A stretch of DNA of 64,000 nt from assembly GCA_017848055.1 (NCBI GenBank), contig JAGALZ010000013.1, positions 35,103 through 99,102 of the forward strand, in the 5' to 3' direction. This document shows positions 17,222 to 26,229 of the stretch, in pieces (the stretch's first letter is position 1; every line of letters begins with the position of its first letter). The notes under the pieces are model-generated. The model was not told the origin of the DNA. It saw only the letters and a program-made list of their open reading frames with translations, and searched no databases. Source of the DNA: Oscillospiraceae bacterium (GTDB lineage Bacteria > Bacillota > Clostridia > Oscillospirales > Ruminococcaceae). A program made the position numbers and the translations under genes.

Positions 17222-20200
17222 CTACTTATATAACATAGAGATGAATCTTGCACGTAGTTTTCCGAATCGTGAAAGCTTTTCGAAAACGCTTGCCTTGACA
17301 TCGCCGTGGAACTTTCTCAGAGGAGCAATATCATCTTCGGTGAGAATCTCATTACTAAGCTTTGCAATCTGTGCCAGCTCACAGACCTCTTCAATGCTGC
17401 CGTTCAATTCAGAAAGCTCTGATTGCGACAGTATATCATAAAGACGTTTTGCGTGTACAGAGTCAGTTATGTTTCCGCTTGCTTCAATTCCGAAAAATCT
17501 CAGATATTCCAGAGCCTGTCTGTAAAGACCGATAGCGTTTTTATTAGCGTTATCAGAACTGATTTCGTCATCAAGCTCTTTGAGCTTGCGGTTTCTCAGA
17601 TACACATATCCCAGTACAATAATTCCTATCATGCACAGAATAAATACTATAATAAGAATAAAGCTGTAATCTGTGTCCTTGGTATTATTTACAGAACCTG
17701 CTGATGTCACAGTTTGAGAAGGTGTATTGCTCTGAACAGGGGTAGTTGACTGCTGCGGTGGCAGCTGCTGAGAAGGAGTAGTAGTTGTAGTGGTTGTCGG
17801 TGTTGTAGTAGTTGTTGTCGTGGTTGTGGTTGTTGTATTAGTATCTGTGTTATTGCTTTGAGGCTCGTTGTCGCTTACAGTGAATTCCAGCGGAAGCCAG
17901 CCAAGCTCAAAGTCGTAGTACTCAACCCACGCATGTGCAGCGTAGTCAGGCACAGAGTAATAGTAGCGTCCATCAACTTCGACACCATTTTTCGGAGTGA
18001 ATGCAAATCCTTCTGCGTATCTTGCAGGAATACCGTAGTATCTCAGAATCTGCACTGCCGAACTTGCAAAGTATGTGCAGGAACCGGCATCCATTTCGTT
18101 AAGGAAATACTCGACGAAATCCTCGCCATCAGGGGTCGGCTTGACATCAAGAGAGTAGCTGTAATTGGTTTCGAAATATTTCTTCAGAGCCGAGATTACC
18201 TCTTTGTAGTTTCTCTTATCAATCGATTCATTTATGTAGTTAATTACTTTGTCGTTAATTTCAACGTCGACATCGAGGTATTCGCTGTGGCATAACAAAT
18301 AGTCAAGATAGAAATTCTTGTCACTTATACCGAAATAATTATTTTCCTCCAGGGAATCCTTGAGGTCTCCCGAGAAGTATTGGGTATAGAAAGTATTGAT
18401 AAACTCTTCGAGCGTTATTATTTCGTTGTCGGTCGACGAGTTCCCCACGCCTTCTCTATATTTGACAATAGGTGAGCTGAGGTCTGCTGTGTCAAAGCCG
18501 TAGATGGTGTAAAGGTCGCTTGCCAGTCCGTATGAATAACCCGCCGGCTTGATTACTGTTGCCCATCCACCGCCATCTTGAGGTTCCTCCGTATAAAAGT
18601 CATCTGATATACTCAGAAAATAAATCATATATTCAACTGTTGCTTTGCCAAGCTGATAGTTTCTGAAAAATCCGGCCTGAGATAGATGCTCGGACGGGGT
18701 CATACCAGACTCCGGGTAGGTTTCGATATATTCGAAAAGAATCGGTATTATATCGAGATTATCATATGACTCGGTTTCAAGATACAGTTCGGTAGCGCCC
18801 TTGTTCTCTTCAAGGTAAGATATAACCTGCGAAGTGGATTCGGGAGTACGCATATATCTGTCAAATACGATACTGTATTCGGCATTATCAATTCTTCTTG
18901 TAAAGTACGGAGTAAACAATAGCCCGCTGGTTCCCGTTACATCTTTTATTGACATAGGTACAAGCGTCAGCTTTGAACCGAATTTATCAACAACTTTTTC
19001 GGCGGTTATAAAGTGAGTCGAGTATTCCGCAGGGAAGTTATAATGCGATGCATCAGGGAAAATTCCTTCGCCCAGCCAATTCGATTCATCAAGGTATGTC
19101 GCAAACTCATTTGAAACATCTTCCCATCTTGAATTGTGGTAGTTGCCCGATGAAAAGCCTTTAAGATATATCGTGTTTCTGAGAGGCATAGCCGAGTCAA
19201 CAACGAGCATAGTCTGTCCCGAGTAGCTTATGGAATTGTTACCGAGAAGTGAGCCCATTGACATACCACCGAAGGTCTGGGCGTAGCTGTCAGGATTGAA
19301 AACGCTGTCAGCATCAGATTCTACGCTTACGCCCGGTCCGATGTTCAAATCAAAACCAAGGTCAATGCCTAAGTCGATGCCCTTAATTTCATCAAATGCC
19401 GCAAACAGACTTTCAAGTGAAAAATCCCTGCCGAGGTGATTTCTGATTATATCAACCTCTCGGCTTCTTTTGTATCCCGCCAGAGAAGAGCCGATTATTG
19501 ATACACAAAGAGCAATAGCAACAACAACACATATAGCCGCAGAAAGCTGACCGTATGCCGAACGCTTTGCTTCGCCGCTTGTGAGGTAGAATTTTGTTCT
19601 CTTTTTATTCGGAGTAAAATCGGAGTCGTTGGTGCGGCTGTTTTCCTGATAGTCACATAGCTGTACTGTAAATACGCAAAGCCAGCCTGCAATAAGTACA
19701 AATGCCCAGAAGTAATCAGGAGCAACACCGTTGTAAAGTCCGATTTCCGGCAAAGGGAAGGTGAACAGGAACGTCAGCATAAAATTGTTCTTAAGGTATA
19801 CTGAAACATACAGCACAAGAACAAGTATCGAAATTGCCGCAAATATCGTAAGTGATACTGACTGCTTGTCTGAAAGACTGTCATGTCCTTCGGCAATATG
19901 CAATATATCGTCGCTGGATGCAAGCTTGTATATGCTTAGTAGCTCAATTACAATAATAGCAAAGCCTCGTTTTATTGAATCGTAGAATTTGTATACAATA
20001 AGTGTCCATACAGCGTAAACAGCTATTGCCGGAATCTTTGATTTCGGAAGACAAAGAAGAGTTGTGAGCAGAATGCAGAAGAATATTGCTCCCGTTTTCA
20101 TAAACTCAAGCTCAATAAAGCTCATGCATACAAATAAAGAGGATATTGTCAGTGCGACTATGAGAATCGCCTGGAATAATCCGTTTTTGAAGATGGCTGG

Positions 20201-20275
20201 TTTTTTAGTTATTGTCTGAACGTCATCATCAATTCTAACAGCAAAAGTTGTAGTTTGATTAGTTTCTTTTTTCAT
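17222..20275 (-). CDS. Membrane-anchored transglutaminase-like protein (TgpA type)
   Basis: A 1017-residue protein. The N-terminal third is a cluster of membrane helices, followed by a large extracellular region with a transglutaminase-like core: AGSCTYFASSAV (Cys733), DYAAHAWVEYY (His781) and GWLPLEFT (Glu797 where an Asp is classical). A Ser/Thr/Pro linker with an almost pure Thr run (about 814-836) leads to another membrane helix (about 870-893) and a cytoplasmic tail with a DUF4129-like segment. Members may act on cell-surface peptides, but the true reaction is unknown for most. It is the last gene of a MoxR-DUF58-transglutaminase operon. Confidence 0.85.
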   Translation of the reverse strand: MKKETNQTTTFAVRIDDDVQTITKKPAIFKNGLFQAILIVALTISSLFVCMSFIELEFMKTGAIFFCILLTTLLCLPKSKIPAIAVYAVWTLIVYKFYDSIKRGFAIIVIELLSIYKLASSDDILHIAEGHDSLSDKQSVSLTIFAAISILVLVLYVSVYLKNNFMLTFLFTFPLPEIGLYNGVAPDYFWAFVLIAGWLCVFTVQLCDYQENSRTNDSDFTPNKKRTKFYLTSGEAKRSAYGQLSAAICVVVAIALCVSIIGSSLAGYKRSREVDIIRNHLGRDFSLESLFAAFDEIKGIDLGIDLGFDLNIGPGVSVESDADSVFNPDSYAQTFGGMSMGSLLGNNSISYSGQTMLVVDSAMPLRNTIYLKGFSSGNYHNSRWEDVSNEFATYLDESNWLGEGIFPDASHYNFPAEYSTHFITAEKVVDKFGSKLTLVPMSIKDVTGTSGLLFTPYFTRRIDNAEYSIVFDRYMRTPESTSQVISYLEENKGATELYLETESYDNLDIIPILFEYIETYPESGMTPSEHLSQAGFFRNYQLGKATVEYMIYFLSISDDFYTEEPQDGGGWATVIKPAGYSYGLASDLYTIYGFDTADLSSPIVKYREGVGNSSTDNEIITLEEFINTFYTQYFSGDLKDSLEENNYFGISDKNFYLDYLLCHSEYLDVDVEINDKVINYINESIDKRNYKEVISALKKYFETNYSYSLDVKPTPDGEDFVEYFLNEMDAGSCTYFASSAVQILRYYGIPARYAEGFAFTPKNGVEVDGRYYYSVPDYAAHAWVEYYDFELGWLPLEFTVSDNEPQSNNTDTNTTTTTTTTTTTTPTTTTTTTPSQQLPPQQSTTPVQSNTPSQTVTSAGSVNNTKDTDYSFILIIVFILCMIGIIVLGYVYLRNRKLKELDDEISSDNANKNAIGLYRQALEYLRFFGIEASGNITDSVHAKRLYDILSQSELSELNGSIEEVCELAQIAKLSNEILTEDDIAPLRKFHGDVKASVFEKLSRFGKLRARFISMLYK
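17770..17840 (-). repeat. Threonine-codon tract in the transglutaminase-like gene
   Basis: A run of ACA/ACT/ACC-type codons on the minus strand encodes a nearly pure poly-Thr linker just outside the membrane. Third-base variation shows it is kept as protein sequence, not a perfect microsatellite, although low complexity makes length change likely. Confidence 0.75.
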
Positions 20276-20291
20276 TATAAGTCCTTTAAAA

Positions 20292-21488
20292 TTACATGGT
20301 TATCTCAGAAAGAACTGAAACCATATTTTCTCTTACTGAGTATATATTTGTGTTTTCCGGAAGAGTAAAGCCGATGTCGGAAATGTCCCCTACAGAAATG
20401 ATTGTCTGCCTTTGCTGATTGTAGCCCAAAGTAACAGCCTTCTGAAGCTCGGGAGATGAAGAGTCACATAGCAAAACGCAGTGAGAATAGCGACAAGAAG
20501 CCGAAATCTCACAGCCTGAAAGATATTCTTCATAAGCTCTGAAAGGATTTCCCGATAAAAGCCTGCCGGATAAGCAATCAGATAAAAGTGAAGTAAGCTC
20601 TTCGTTCTTTGAAACTGAAAAGGTGTCATAGCCGTTTTCTGTATTCACAAAAATCGTGTGCGAAATCTCATTCTCGCATAGAGAAATAGAAACAGAAGCA
20701 AGCGCACTCATTGCAATGCTGTATTTCTCTATGGCAGCATTGCTGTTTTGGGTGTCATCCTGAGAAATACACAGAAAGAAAGCTATATTATTTCCGAGAG
20801 GGAGAGAGTAGTCTTTAACGATAAGCTTGTCCTCTTTGGCAGAAGCCTTCCAGTGAATTCTGTTTATCCTGTCACCGGGAATATAGTCGTGCATACCGAA
20901 GATTTCAGAAACGTCATCACCAGGTTTGTGCTTCGAAAATGAATCAGATTCCGAATAAGGGTTTGAGTAATACGAAACCGACGGTTCAACAGCTTCAAGC
21001 TTTGGATAAATCAGAAAAGAAACCTGCTGAGCTTTTGGCTTAATCTTCATTGAGAACAGCTTGATAAAGTCGTAGATTCGAACTTTTTTGATGTAAACAT
21101 CAATTCTTCCGCAGTATGAACTCGAAAGCATAAGACGAATTTCGTCAGTGTTGGCAAGATGAGCAGGAGTTGTTATGACCATTTGGTGCTCGATATTGTC
21201 AAGAAGATTCTTGTAGCCGATAGTGATTCTTAAGCTTGAAACCGGCATGAGCGAGGTGTTTTTTATCTTCAAAAACACAGGACATTCGCTCCCGAACTTG
21301 CATACCTGCTTTGCACATGAGAGCGAAACGCTGACCTTACGCCTAAGCAGAATAAGCGATATAAGAAGTATCGGCGGTGTAGTCAGAACAAGTGTCAGCA
21401 CATAAAAAGAGAAATCATCCTTGAACATTATGTAAAACAGTACACTGCCTATCAGCATAATCAGATAGAATATTGCGACAATCAGCAT
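20292..21488 (-). CDS. DUF58 domain membrane protein
   Basis: A 398-residue protein with two N-terminal membrane helices (about 1-50), a beta-rich segment, and the DUF58 signature DYIPGDRINRIHWKASAKEDKLIVKDY in the middle, followed by a von Willebrand A-like C-terminal part. DUF58 proteins pair with MoxR AAA+ ATPases and transglutaminase-like proteins; the trio is thought to modify or assemble surface complexes, but its role is not established. The start is immediately downstream of the moxR stop (1 nt), and the transglutaminase gene follows after 16 nt. Confidence 0.88.
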   Translation of the reverse strand: MLIVAIFYLIMLIGSVLFYIMFKDDFSFYVLTLVLTTPPILLISLILLRRKVSVSLSCAKQVCKFGSECPVFLKIKNTSLMPVSSLRITIGYKNLLDNIEHQMVITTPAHLANTDEIRLMLSSSYCGRIDVYIKKVRIYDFIKLFSMKIKPKAQQVSFLIYPKLEAVEPSVSYYSNPYSESDSFSKHKPGDDVSEIFGMHDYIPGDRINRIHWKASAKEDKLIVKDYSLPLGNNIAFFLCISQDDTQNSNAAIEKYSIAMSALASVSISLCENEISHTIFVNTENGYDTFSVSKNEELTSLLSDCLSGRLLSGNPFRAYEEYLSGCEISASCRYSHCVLLCDSSSPELQKAVTLGYNQQRQTIISVGDISDIGFTLPENTNIYSVRENMVSVLSEITM

Positions 21489-21489
21489 T

Positions 21490-22461
21490 TTAGTATTCCT
21501 TTGTAATTCTCGGTACCGGTACTGATGAAATAATATCCTTCAGTATATCACGTGCTGTAAGAGAGCTTATCTTTGCAGTCGGGCTGAGAACAATTCTGTG
21601 TCCTGCAACATTGTAAAAAGGATAAATTACGTCATCGGGGATGCAGTAGCTTCTTGCCTTCAGAAGAGCCGTTGCCTTCGCAGCTCTGCAAAGCGCAAGA
21701 GAACCTCTCGGGCTGAGACCGAGCTTTATATAATCATTCTTTCTGGTTGCATCAGCGAGCCTTGTGATGTATGAAAGCACCTCATCAGAAACGTGAACGC
21801 TTTCAACAACATTCTGCGCCTCAAGAAGCTGTTCTTTTGTGATTACAGGGGAGATGTCGTCAAGAGGGTTTGAATTCTGTCTTGCCCTTAACATATCCAT
21901 CTCGCTTGATTCGCTCGGATAGCCCATCGAAAGACGCATAATGAATCTGTCAAGCTGCGATTCCGGGAGCATCTGTGTACCGATTGAGCCGATTGGATTC
22001 TGTGTTGCAATAACAATAAAAGGCTTTGGTGTTTCTCTGGTAATACCGTCAACGGTAACCTTGCCTTCTTCCATAACTTCAAGAAGAGCAGCCTGGGTTT
22101 TGCTGGAGGTACGGTTGATTTCGTCGGCTAAGAAAAGGTTGCACATTGCCGCACCCTGAGAATATTCAAATTTTCCCGTTTCCTTGTTAAGAACTGAAAA
22201 TCCGGTGATGTCACTCGGAAGTACGTCGGGAGTGAACTGAACTCTCTTGTAGTCAAGAGATAGAGCCTTCGAGAATGCAAGTGCCAATGTTGTCTTTCCG
22301 ACACCGGGATTATCCTCAAGCAGAATATGTCCCTTCGAAAGTATTGCAACAAGAACATCTATAATTGTTTCATCCTTACCGACAATAACCTTTTTTACTT
22401 CATTTATTATCGCTTTAGACTGGTTAAGCACATCAATGTGGCTTTGATTTAAACCCTTCAT
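21490..22461 (-). CDS. MoxR family AAA+ ATPase
   Basis: A 323-residue AAA+ ATPase. Walker A EDNPGVGKTT (49-58), Walker B LFLADEINRT, sensor 1 ATQNPIGSIG, the arginine-finger region PESQLDRFIMR and C-terminal sensor 2 GLSPRGSLAL are all present. MoxR proteins act as chaperone-like ATPases that mature partner complexes, often with von Willebrand A domain proteins, here probably the DUF58 product. It is the first gene of its operon, with GGAGGT before the ATG. The promoter is divergent from the spoIIIA promoter. Confidence 0.93.
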   Translation of the reverse strand: MKGLNQSHIDVLNQSKAIINEVKKVIVGKDETIIDVLVAILSKGHILLEDNPGVGKTTLALAFSKALSLDYKRVQFTPDVLPSDITGFSVLNKETGKFEYSQGAAMCNLFLADEINRTSSKTQAALLEVMEEGKVTVDGITRETPKPFIVIATQNPIGSIGTQMLPESQLDRFIMRLSMGYPSESSEMDMLRARQNSNPLDDISPVITKEQLLEAQNVVESVHVSDEVLSYITRLADATRKNDYIKLGLSPRGSLALCRAAKATALLKARSYCIPDDVIYPFYNVAGHRIVLSPTAKISSLTARDILKDIISSVPVPRITKEY

Positions 22462-22511
22462 TTTTTACCTCCGCATTTCAAATAATAGTATTATTTTACA
22501 GTATCATTTTA

Positions 22512-22540
22512 ATTATATATTACCTATGTCGAAAAATCAA
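22512..22540 (-). promoter_or_regulatory. Sigma-A promoter of the moxR operon
   Basis: On the minus strand TTGATT (22535-22540), 17-bp spacer, TATAAT (22512-22517). Confidence 0.75.
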
Positions 22541-22553
22541 TAGTATTCTTATG

Positions 22554-22582
22554 GCATAAGAAGCAAATCTCCCTCATATTAT
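22554..22582 (+). promoter_or_regulatory. Possible sigma-E promoter of the spoIIIA operon
   Basis: GCATAAG (-35-like, 22554-22560) and CATATTAT (-10-like, 22575-22582) are about 15 bp apart. The boxes resemble the sigma-E consensus (xATA at -35, CATAxxxT at -10), and no sigma-A promoter is visible here. In Bacillus subtilis the spoIIIA operon is transcribed by sigma-E in the mother cell, so this fits. The match is partial. Confidence 0.5.
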
Positions 22583-22612
22583 TTTTTAGGACAACCCAAA
22601 GGAGTGAGCAAG

Positions 22613-23551
22613 TTGGAAAACAGTGTTGTAAAACTGAAATATGCCCTTGATATTCTCCCCGAGGAGCTTTCGTCACCGATACGGAAAATGCCTCAGCTTG
22701 AAAGGGACAGAATACAGGAAATCAGACTCCGAGCGAATAAGTACCTTACCGTAACGCTTTTCGGTAATGAGTATTTTCTTTCCCCGGATGGAAAAACACA
22801 GAAGGAGCCGCTCAATTCGGTAACCGTTTCTTCTGAAAATGTAGAAACCGTAATAAAGCGTGCATTCAGGTTTTCCATGCATAGCTTTTCAAGAGAGCTT
22901 TCAAGAGGATACATAACAGTTGACGGCGGCTGCAGAGTCGGCTTCTGCGGAACTGCAGTTCTGGATTCTGAGAAAAATTATATCACCGAAAGCGTAAAAA
23001 ACATCTCCTCAATAAATATAAGAGTCGCCAGAGAGCTGTTTGGTTGCAGTGGAGAAATATTTAATCGGATTTTTTTTGAAAAACCTATGAGCCTTTTGCT
23101 TATAGGGCCACCCTCAAGTGGAAAAACAACCATTCTGCGAGATTTGTGCAGGAAAACGGGAGAGAAATACAGCGTGTGCATCATTGACGAAAGAAATGAA
23201 ATTGCGGCAACTAAGTCCGGTAAACCCTGCAATGATATAGGCAGACTCTCAGATGTCTTTAATTCCTATAACAAGTTTGACGGAATAATGACAGCCGTTA
23301 GGGTAATGTCGCCTAAAATAATCGCTGTTGACGAAATCGGCTCCAAGGAAGACCTCAATGCCTTGCAGTATGCATGCAATTCAGGTGTCAAACTGATAGC
23401 GACTACGCATGCTGTTGATTATGATGACGCAAAAAGGAAAAGCGTTATTTCCAAGCTGATAAAGGACAAGGTCTTTGACTATGCATGTGTGCTCGGAACG
23501 GGAAGCTTGTGTGGTAAAGCTGTAAAAATTGTAAGGATAACAAATGATTAA
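22613..23551 (+). CDS. spoIIIAA: Stage III sporulation protein AA (ATPase)
   Basis: A 312-residue secretion-type ATPase of the SpoIIIA-SpoIIQ channel that links mother cell and forespore. EIRLRANKYLTVT near the N-terminus, HSFSRELSRGYITVDGGCRVGF, Walker A LLIGPPSSGKTT and CIIDERNEIA with VDEIG are the family hallmarks. An in-frame GTG three codons upstream lies inside the AAAGGAG ribosome binding site, so TTG nine bases after that site is taken as the start. It is the first gene of the complete eight-gene operon and overlaps spoIIIAB by 8 nt. Confidence 0.95.
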   Translation: MENSVVKLKYALDILPEELSSPIRKMPQLERDRIQEIRLRANKYLTVTLFGNEYFLSPDGKTQKEPLNSVTVSSENVETVIKRAFRFSMHSFSRELSRGYITVDGGCRVGFCGTAVLDSEKNYITESVKNISSINIRVARELFGCSGEIFNRIFFEKPMSLLLIGPPSSGKTTILRDLCRKTGEKYSVCIIDERNEIAATKSGKPCNDIGRLSDVFNSYNKFDGIMTAVRVMSPKIIAVDEIGSKEDLNALQYACNSGVKLIATTHAVDYDDAKRKSVISKLIKDKVFDYACVLGTGSLCGKAVKIVRITND

Positions 23552-24029
23552 GTTTATAGGTGTATGCTTGATTGTTGTAAGCGGCGGTTTTATAGGGCTG
23601 ACGTATTCTTTCAGACTGGCAAGCCGTGTTAAGGAGCTTGCTCTCATGAGAGAAATGTTTACGACTGTAAAGCTGCGGCTGGAGTATGAATGTCCCGCTA
23701 CAGATGAGCTTTTATGTTTCCTTGAAAAGAATGAGCGATACTATCCCTATGTAAAGGATATATCGCCGTCAGACATTGCCGTAAGTCTTGAGAAATCTTC
23801 TGCGTACAAAGCTCTCAGCGTTACTCGTGAGGAGCGTCAGATAGTAAAGGATACGTTTTCCGGACTCGGTACAACCGACCTTACAACTCAGCTTGAAATG
23901 CTCGATTTCAGTATCATGCAGCTGGAAACGGCATTGCATGAAGCGCAGGCAGAGAAACGTCAAAAAACAAGACTATATAATTCGCTCGGATTTATGTGTG
24001 CAATTCTCGTTGCGCTTCTTATAATCTGA
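23544..24029 (+). CDS. spoIIIAB: Stage III sporulation protein AB
   Basis: A 161-residue protein with an N-terminal and a C-terminal hydrophobic segment around a helical cytoplasmic region that resembles T2SS GspF-type proteins (ELALMREMFTTVKLRLEYECPATDELL, FSGLGTTDLTTQLEMLD). Together with the AA ATPase it is thought to form the mother-cell base of the SpoIIIA channel. Its ATG overlaps the end of spoIIIAA (ATGATTAA). Length (about 170 in other species) is normal. Confidence 0.93.
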   Translation: MIKFIGVCLIVVSGGFIGLTYSFRLASRVKELALMREMFTTVKLRLEYECPATDELLCFLEKNERYYPYVKDISPSDIAVSLEKSSAYKALSVTREERQIVKDTFSGLGTTDLTTQLEMLDFSIMQLETALHEAQAEKRQKTRLYNSLGFMCAILVALLII

Positions 24030-24049
24030 AAAAAAGAAAGGACGCAGTA

Positions 24050-24247
24050 ATGGATATTGAACTGATACTTAGAATTGCGGCAATAGGAGTGATTGTATCA
24101 ATACTCAATGTTCTTCTCAAAAAGTCAGACCGTGAGGAGCAGGCGATGATGATAACTCTTGCAGGACTAATCATTGTGCTGATAATGATAATCCAGGAAA
24201 TCGGAAATCTGTTTGAAGCTATCAGGGATATATTTGGTGTTTACTGA
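24050..24247 (+). CDS. spoIIIAC: Stage III sporulation protein AC
   Basis: A 65-residue protein with two membrane helices separated by a short charged loop (LKKSDREEQAMM), the hallmark of SpoIIIAC. The open frame begins 18 codons earlier within spoIIIAB, but the ATG used follows AAAGAAAGGA at the right distance and gives the usual family length (65-68). It overlaps spoIIIAD by one base (TGATG). Confidence 0.95.
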   Translation: MDIELILRIAAIGVIVSILNVLLKKSDREEQAMMITLAGLIIVLIMIIQEIGNLFEAIRDIFGVY

Positions 24248-24636
24248 TGGATGTAATTCTTATATGCTCGCTTGCCGTGTGTGCGGTGATAATATCAAAG
24301 CTGTTTGAAAAAGGAAATTCGGATATGAAGTTTCTTCTGACAATTAGTGTTGTCGTGATGCTGTCAATAAGAGCAGTAGCCGAAATGTCCGGAGTGTTTG
24401 ATGCTATTAGCGAGCTTGTGGATAAGACGGAGTTTTCAGGTGAGTATATAAAAATCATGTTCAAAGCACTCGGTATATGTCTTGTCTGTCGCATTTCAAC
24501 AGACTGCTGCAAGGATGCAGGGGAATCTGCAATAGCATCGCAGATAGAGCTTTTGTGCCGTGTGTCGCTTATTCTGATTTCACTTCCTCTTTACAGCTCG
24601 GTGATTGAAATTATAGTAACTCTTATAGGAAACTGA
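24247..24636 (+). CDS. spoIIIAD: Stage III sporulation protein AD
   Basis: A 129-residue membrane protein related to SpoIIIAC, with three or four helices and the conserved FSGEYIKIMFKALGICLVC and TDCCKDAGESAIASQIELL segments. Those segments define the family. It forms part of the mother-cell membrane ring. Start and upstream stop share a base, so translation is probably coupled. Confidence 0.95.
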   Translation: MDVILICSLAVCAVIISKLFEKGNSDMKFLLTISVVVMLSIRAVAEMSGVFDAISELVDKTEFSGEYIKIMFKALGICLVCRISTDCCKDAGESAIASQIELLCRVSLILISLPLYSSVIEIIVTLIGN

Positions 24637-24638
24637 AA

Positions 24639-25754
24639 ATGATGAAACGAATTATCTCAGCGATTGTAATGCTGTTATGCATTCAGTTGCTGTCACCGAT
24701 AGCCTGTGCCGATGAGCTTGATGAGTTCACGGAGAATATAAGTCAGTCAGCTGAGGAAGGGCTGCCCGAAAATGTTAAGGACGAGCTTTCAAGCATGGAT
24801 ATAAGCCTTGAAAACCCTGAATCACTCTCAGAAATATCAGTCTATGATATTTTAGATTCGGCAAAGAAGAGTCTGCAAGAAGGCTTTGTAAATCCGGTAT
24901 CGCTGCTTGCAAAGCTGGTTGGAATTTTGCTTTTGTGCAGCATTGCATCAAGTATGTGCAGCGGAGAAAAAGAAACAGACAGAGTTTACGAAACAATCTG
25001 TGTGCTGTCTGTTATAACATTACTGATTGATACTCTGGGCAGAGTCTGTTCATCGCTGATTGAGATGCTATCGTCGCTGAGCGGATTTATGTCTACATAT
25101 CTGCCCGTCTATATAAGTGTAACAACGGCAAGCGCAGGGCAGGCGACAGCCTCAGCTTCAGGTATCACTCTCCTGGCTTTGTCGGAAGTCGTGTCGTTGT
25201 GTGCAAATAAGCTTCTCCCGCTTGTATGTTCGGTTATGCTTGCCTGCTCAATTGCACAAAGTATTTCTCCGATGCGTGATTACAGTGTCACAGTTGCAAT
25301 AAGAAAGTTTATCAACAAAGTTATAGTGTTTGCTTCAACTCTTTTTATAGGAGTTATCTCAGTAAGCGGCATCGTAGGTGCAAGCGCTGATACAGTAGCG
25401 GTGAGATGTGCAAAGTTTACAGCATCAAGCTTTGTGCCCGTAATTGGAAGCTCTGTCGCAGAAGCGTATACAACAGTCAAAGGAAGTCTTTCGCTGCTAC
25501 GGTCAGCAACGGGTGCTTTCGGGATACTTGTTGTTGTACTTATTGCATTAAGACCGGTGCTTGTGAGTGTCGGACTGTCTGTGGTTATATATGTAGCAAA
25601 GGCGGTGGCGGAATTGTTTTCGCTGAAAGGACCGAAGGCTTTCCTTGGCGGTGTCGGGGAGATGATGTCGGTAATTATGACAAGTTCGATTCTGCTGTCG
25701 CTCGTGTTTGTAATCTCAACAGCAGTTCTTATGCTTAGCTGTGTCAGCATTTGA
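24639..25754 (+). CDS. spoIIIAE: Stage III sporulation protein AE
   Basis: A 371-residue polytopic membrane protein with a cleavable-looking signal peptide (hydrophobic core ending ACADE near residue 25), an extracytoplasmic amphipathic segment, and about seven helices. LAKLVGILLLCSIASSM, TYLPVYISVTTASAGQATAS and ASSFVPVIGSSVAEAY are typical SpoIIIAE sequences. The start could be either of two consecutive ATG codons; the first is given. It is the largest membrane component of the SpoIIIA channel. Confidence 0.94.
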   Translation: MMKRIISAIVMLLCIQLLSPIACADELDEFTENISQSAEEGLPENVKDELSSMDISLENPESLSEISVYDILDSAKKSLQEGFVNPVSLLAKLVGILLLCSIASSMCSGEKETDRVYETICVLSVITLLIDTLGRVCSSLIEMLSSLSGFMSTYLPVYISVTTASAGQATASASGITLLALSEVVSLCANKLLPLVCSVMLACSIAQSISPMRDYSVTVAIRKFINKVIVFASTLFIGVISVSGIVGASADTVAVRCAKFTASSFVPVIGSSVAEAYTTVKGSLSLLRSATGAFGILVVVLIALRPVLVSVGLSVVIYVAKAVAELFSLKGPKAFLGGVGEMMSVIMTSSILLSLVFVISTAVLMLSCVSI

Positions 25755-25765
25755 GGAGGATTGTT

Positions 25766-26227
25766 ATGAGGTCGGCACTTCTTTCGGCTTGCGTACTGGG
25801 TGTATGTATGTCGCTGTTTGATTTTGGCGGGATTAGTGAAAAATTAAAAAACCAGATAAAACAGATTTCGTCACTAGTACTGATAATAATATTTGCGTCA
25901 GCACTTCTTTCCTTTGACACAGACGAGCTTATGTTTACAGCAAAGCAGGATTTGTCGTCTGATAATTCTTTGCAGGTAATGTCTGATGCTGTTTTGGAAA
26001 ACACTGAAGACAGACTTGAGGATTATCTTCTTTCATCGCTTTCAAACGACGGAATAAATCCACTGAAGGTCAGCATACAATTAACTGTAAACAAAGACAA
26101 TCTTGTTGAAATTAGCTTAACTGAAATTGTTTTACGCAGTACCGACAAAGAAAAGACTGCACATACAAGACAGCTCGTTTCTGAGCTTTTACCTCAGGGA
26201 GAGCTGGATGTTTACTGGGAGGACTGA
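25766..26227 (+). CDS. spoIIIAF: Stage III sporulation protein AF
   Basis: A 153-residue protein with two N-terminal helices and a roughly 100-residue soluble domain that in SpoIIIAF adopts a ring-building fold. The family's sequence is poorly conserved; the assignment rests on operon position, topology and the C-terminal beta-strand pattern. The start is the ATG nine bases after GAGGAGG; an earlier in-frame TTG overlaps the spoIIIAE stop and has no ribosome binding site. Confidence 0.9.
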   Translation: MRSALLSACVLGVCMSLFDFGGISEKLKNQIKQISSLVLIIIFASALLSFDTDELMFTAKQDLSSDNSLQVMSDAVLENTEDRLEDYLLSSLSNDGINPLKVSIQLTVNKDNLVEISLTEIVLRSTDKEKTAHTRQLVSELLPQGELDVYWED

Positions 26228-26229
26228 TA

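Noticed and set aside
25751..25765. TTG start for spoIIIAF overlapping the spoIIIAE stop
   Set aside because: No ribosome binding site in front, whereas the ATG at 25766 follows GAGGAGG at proper distance.
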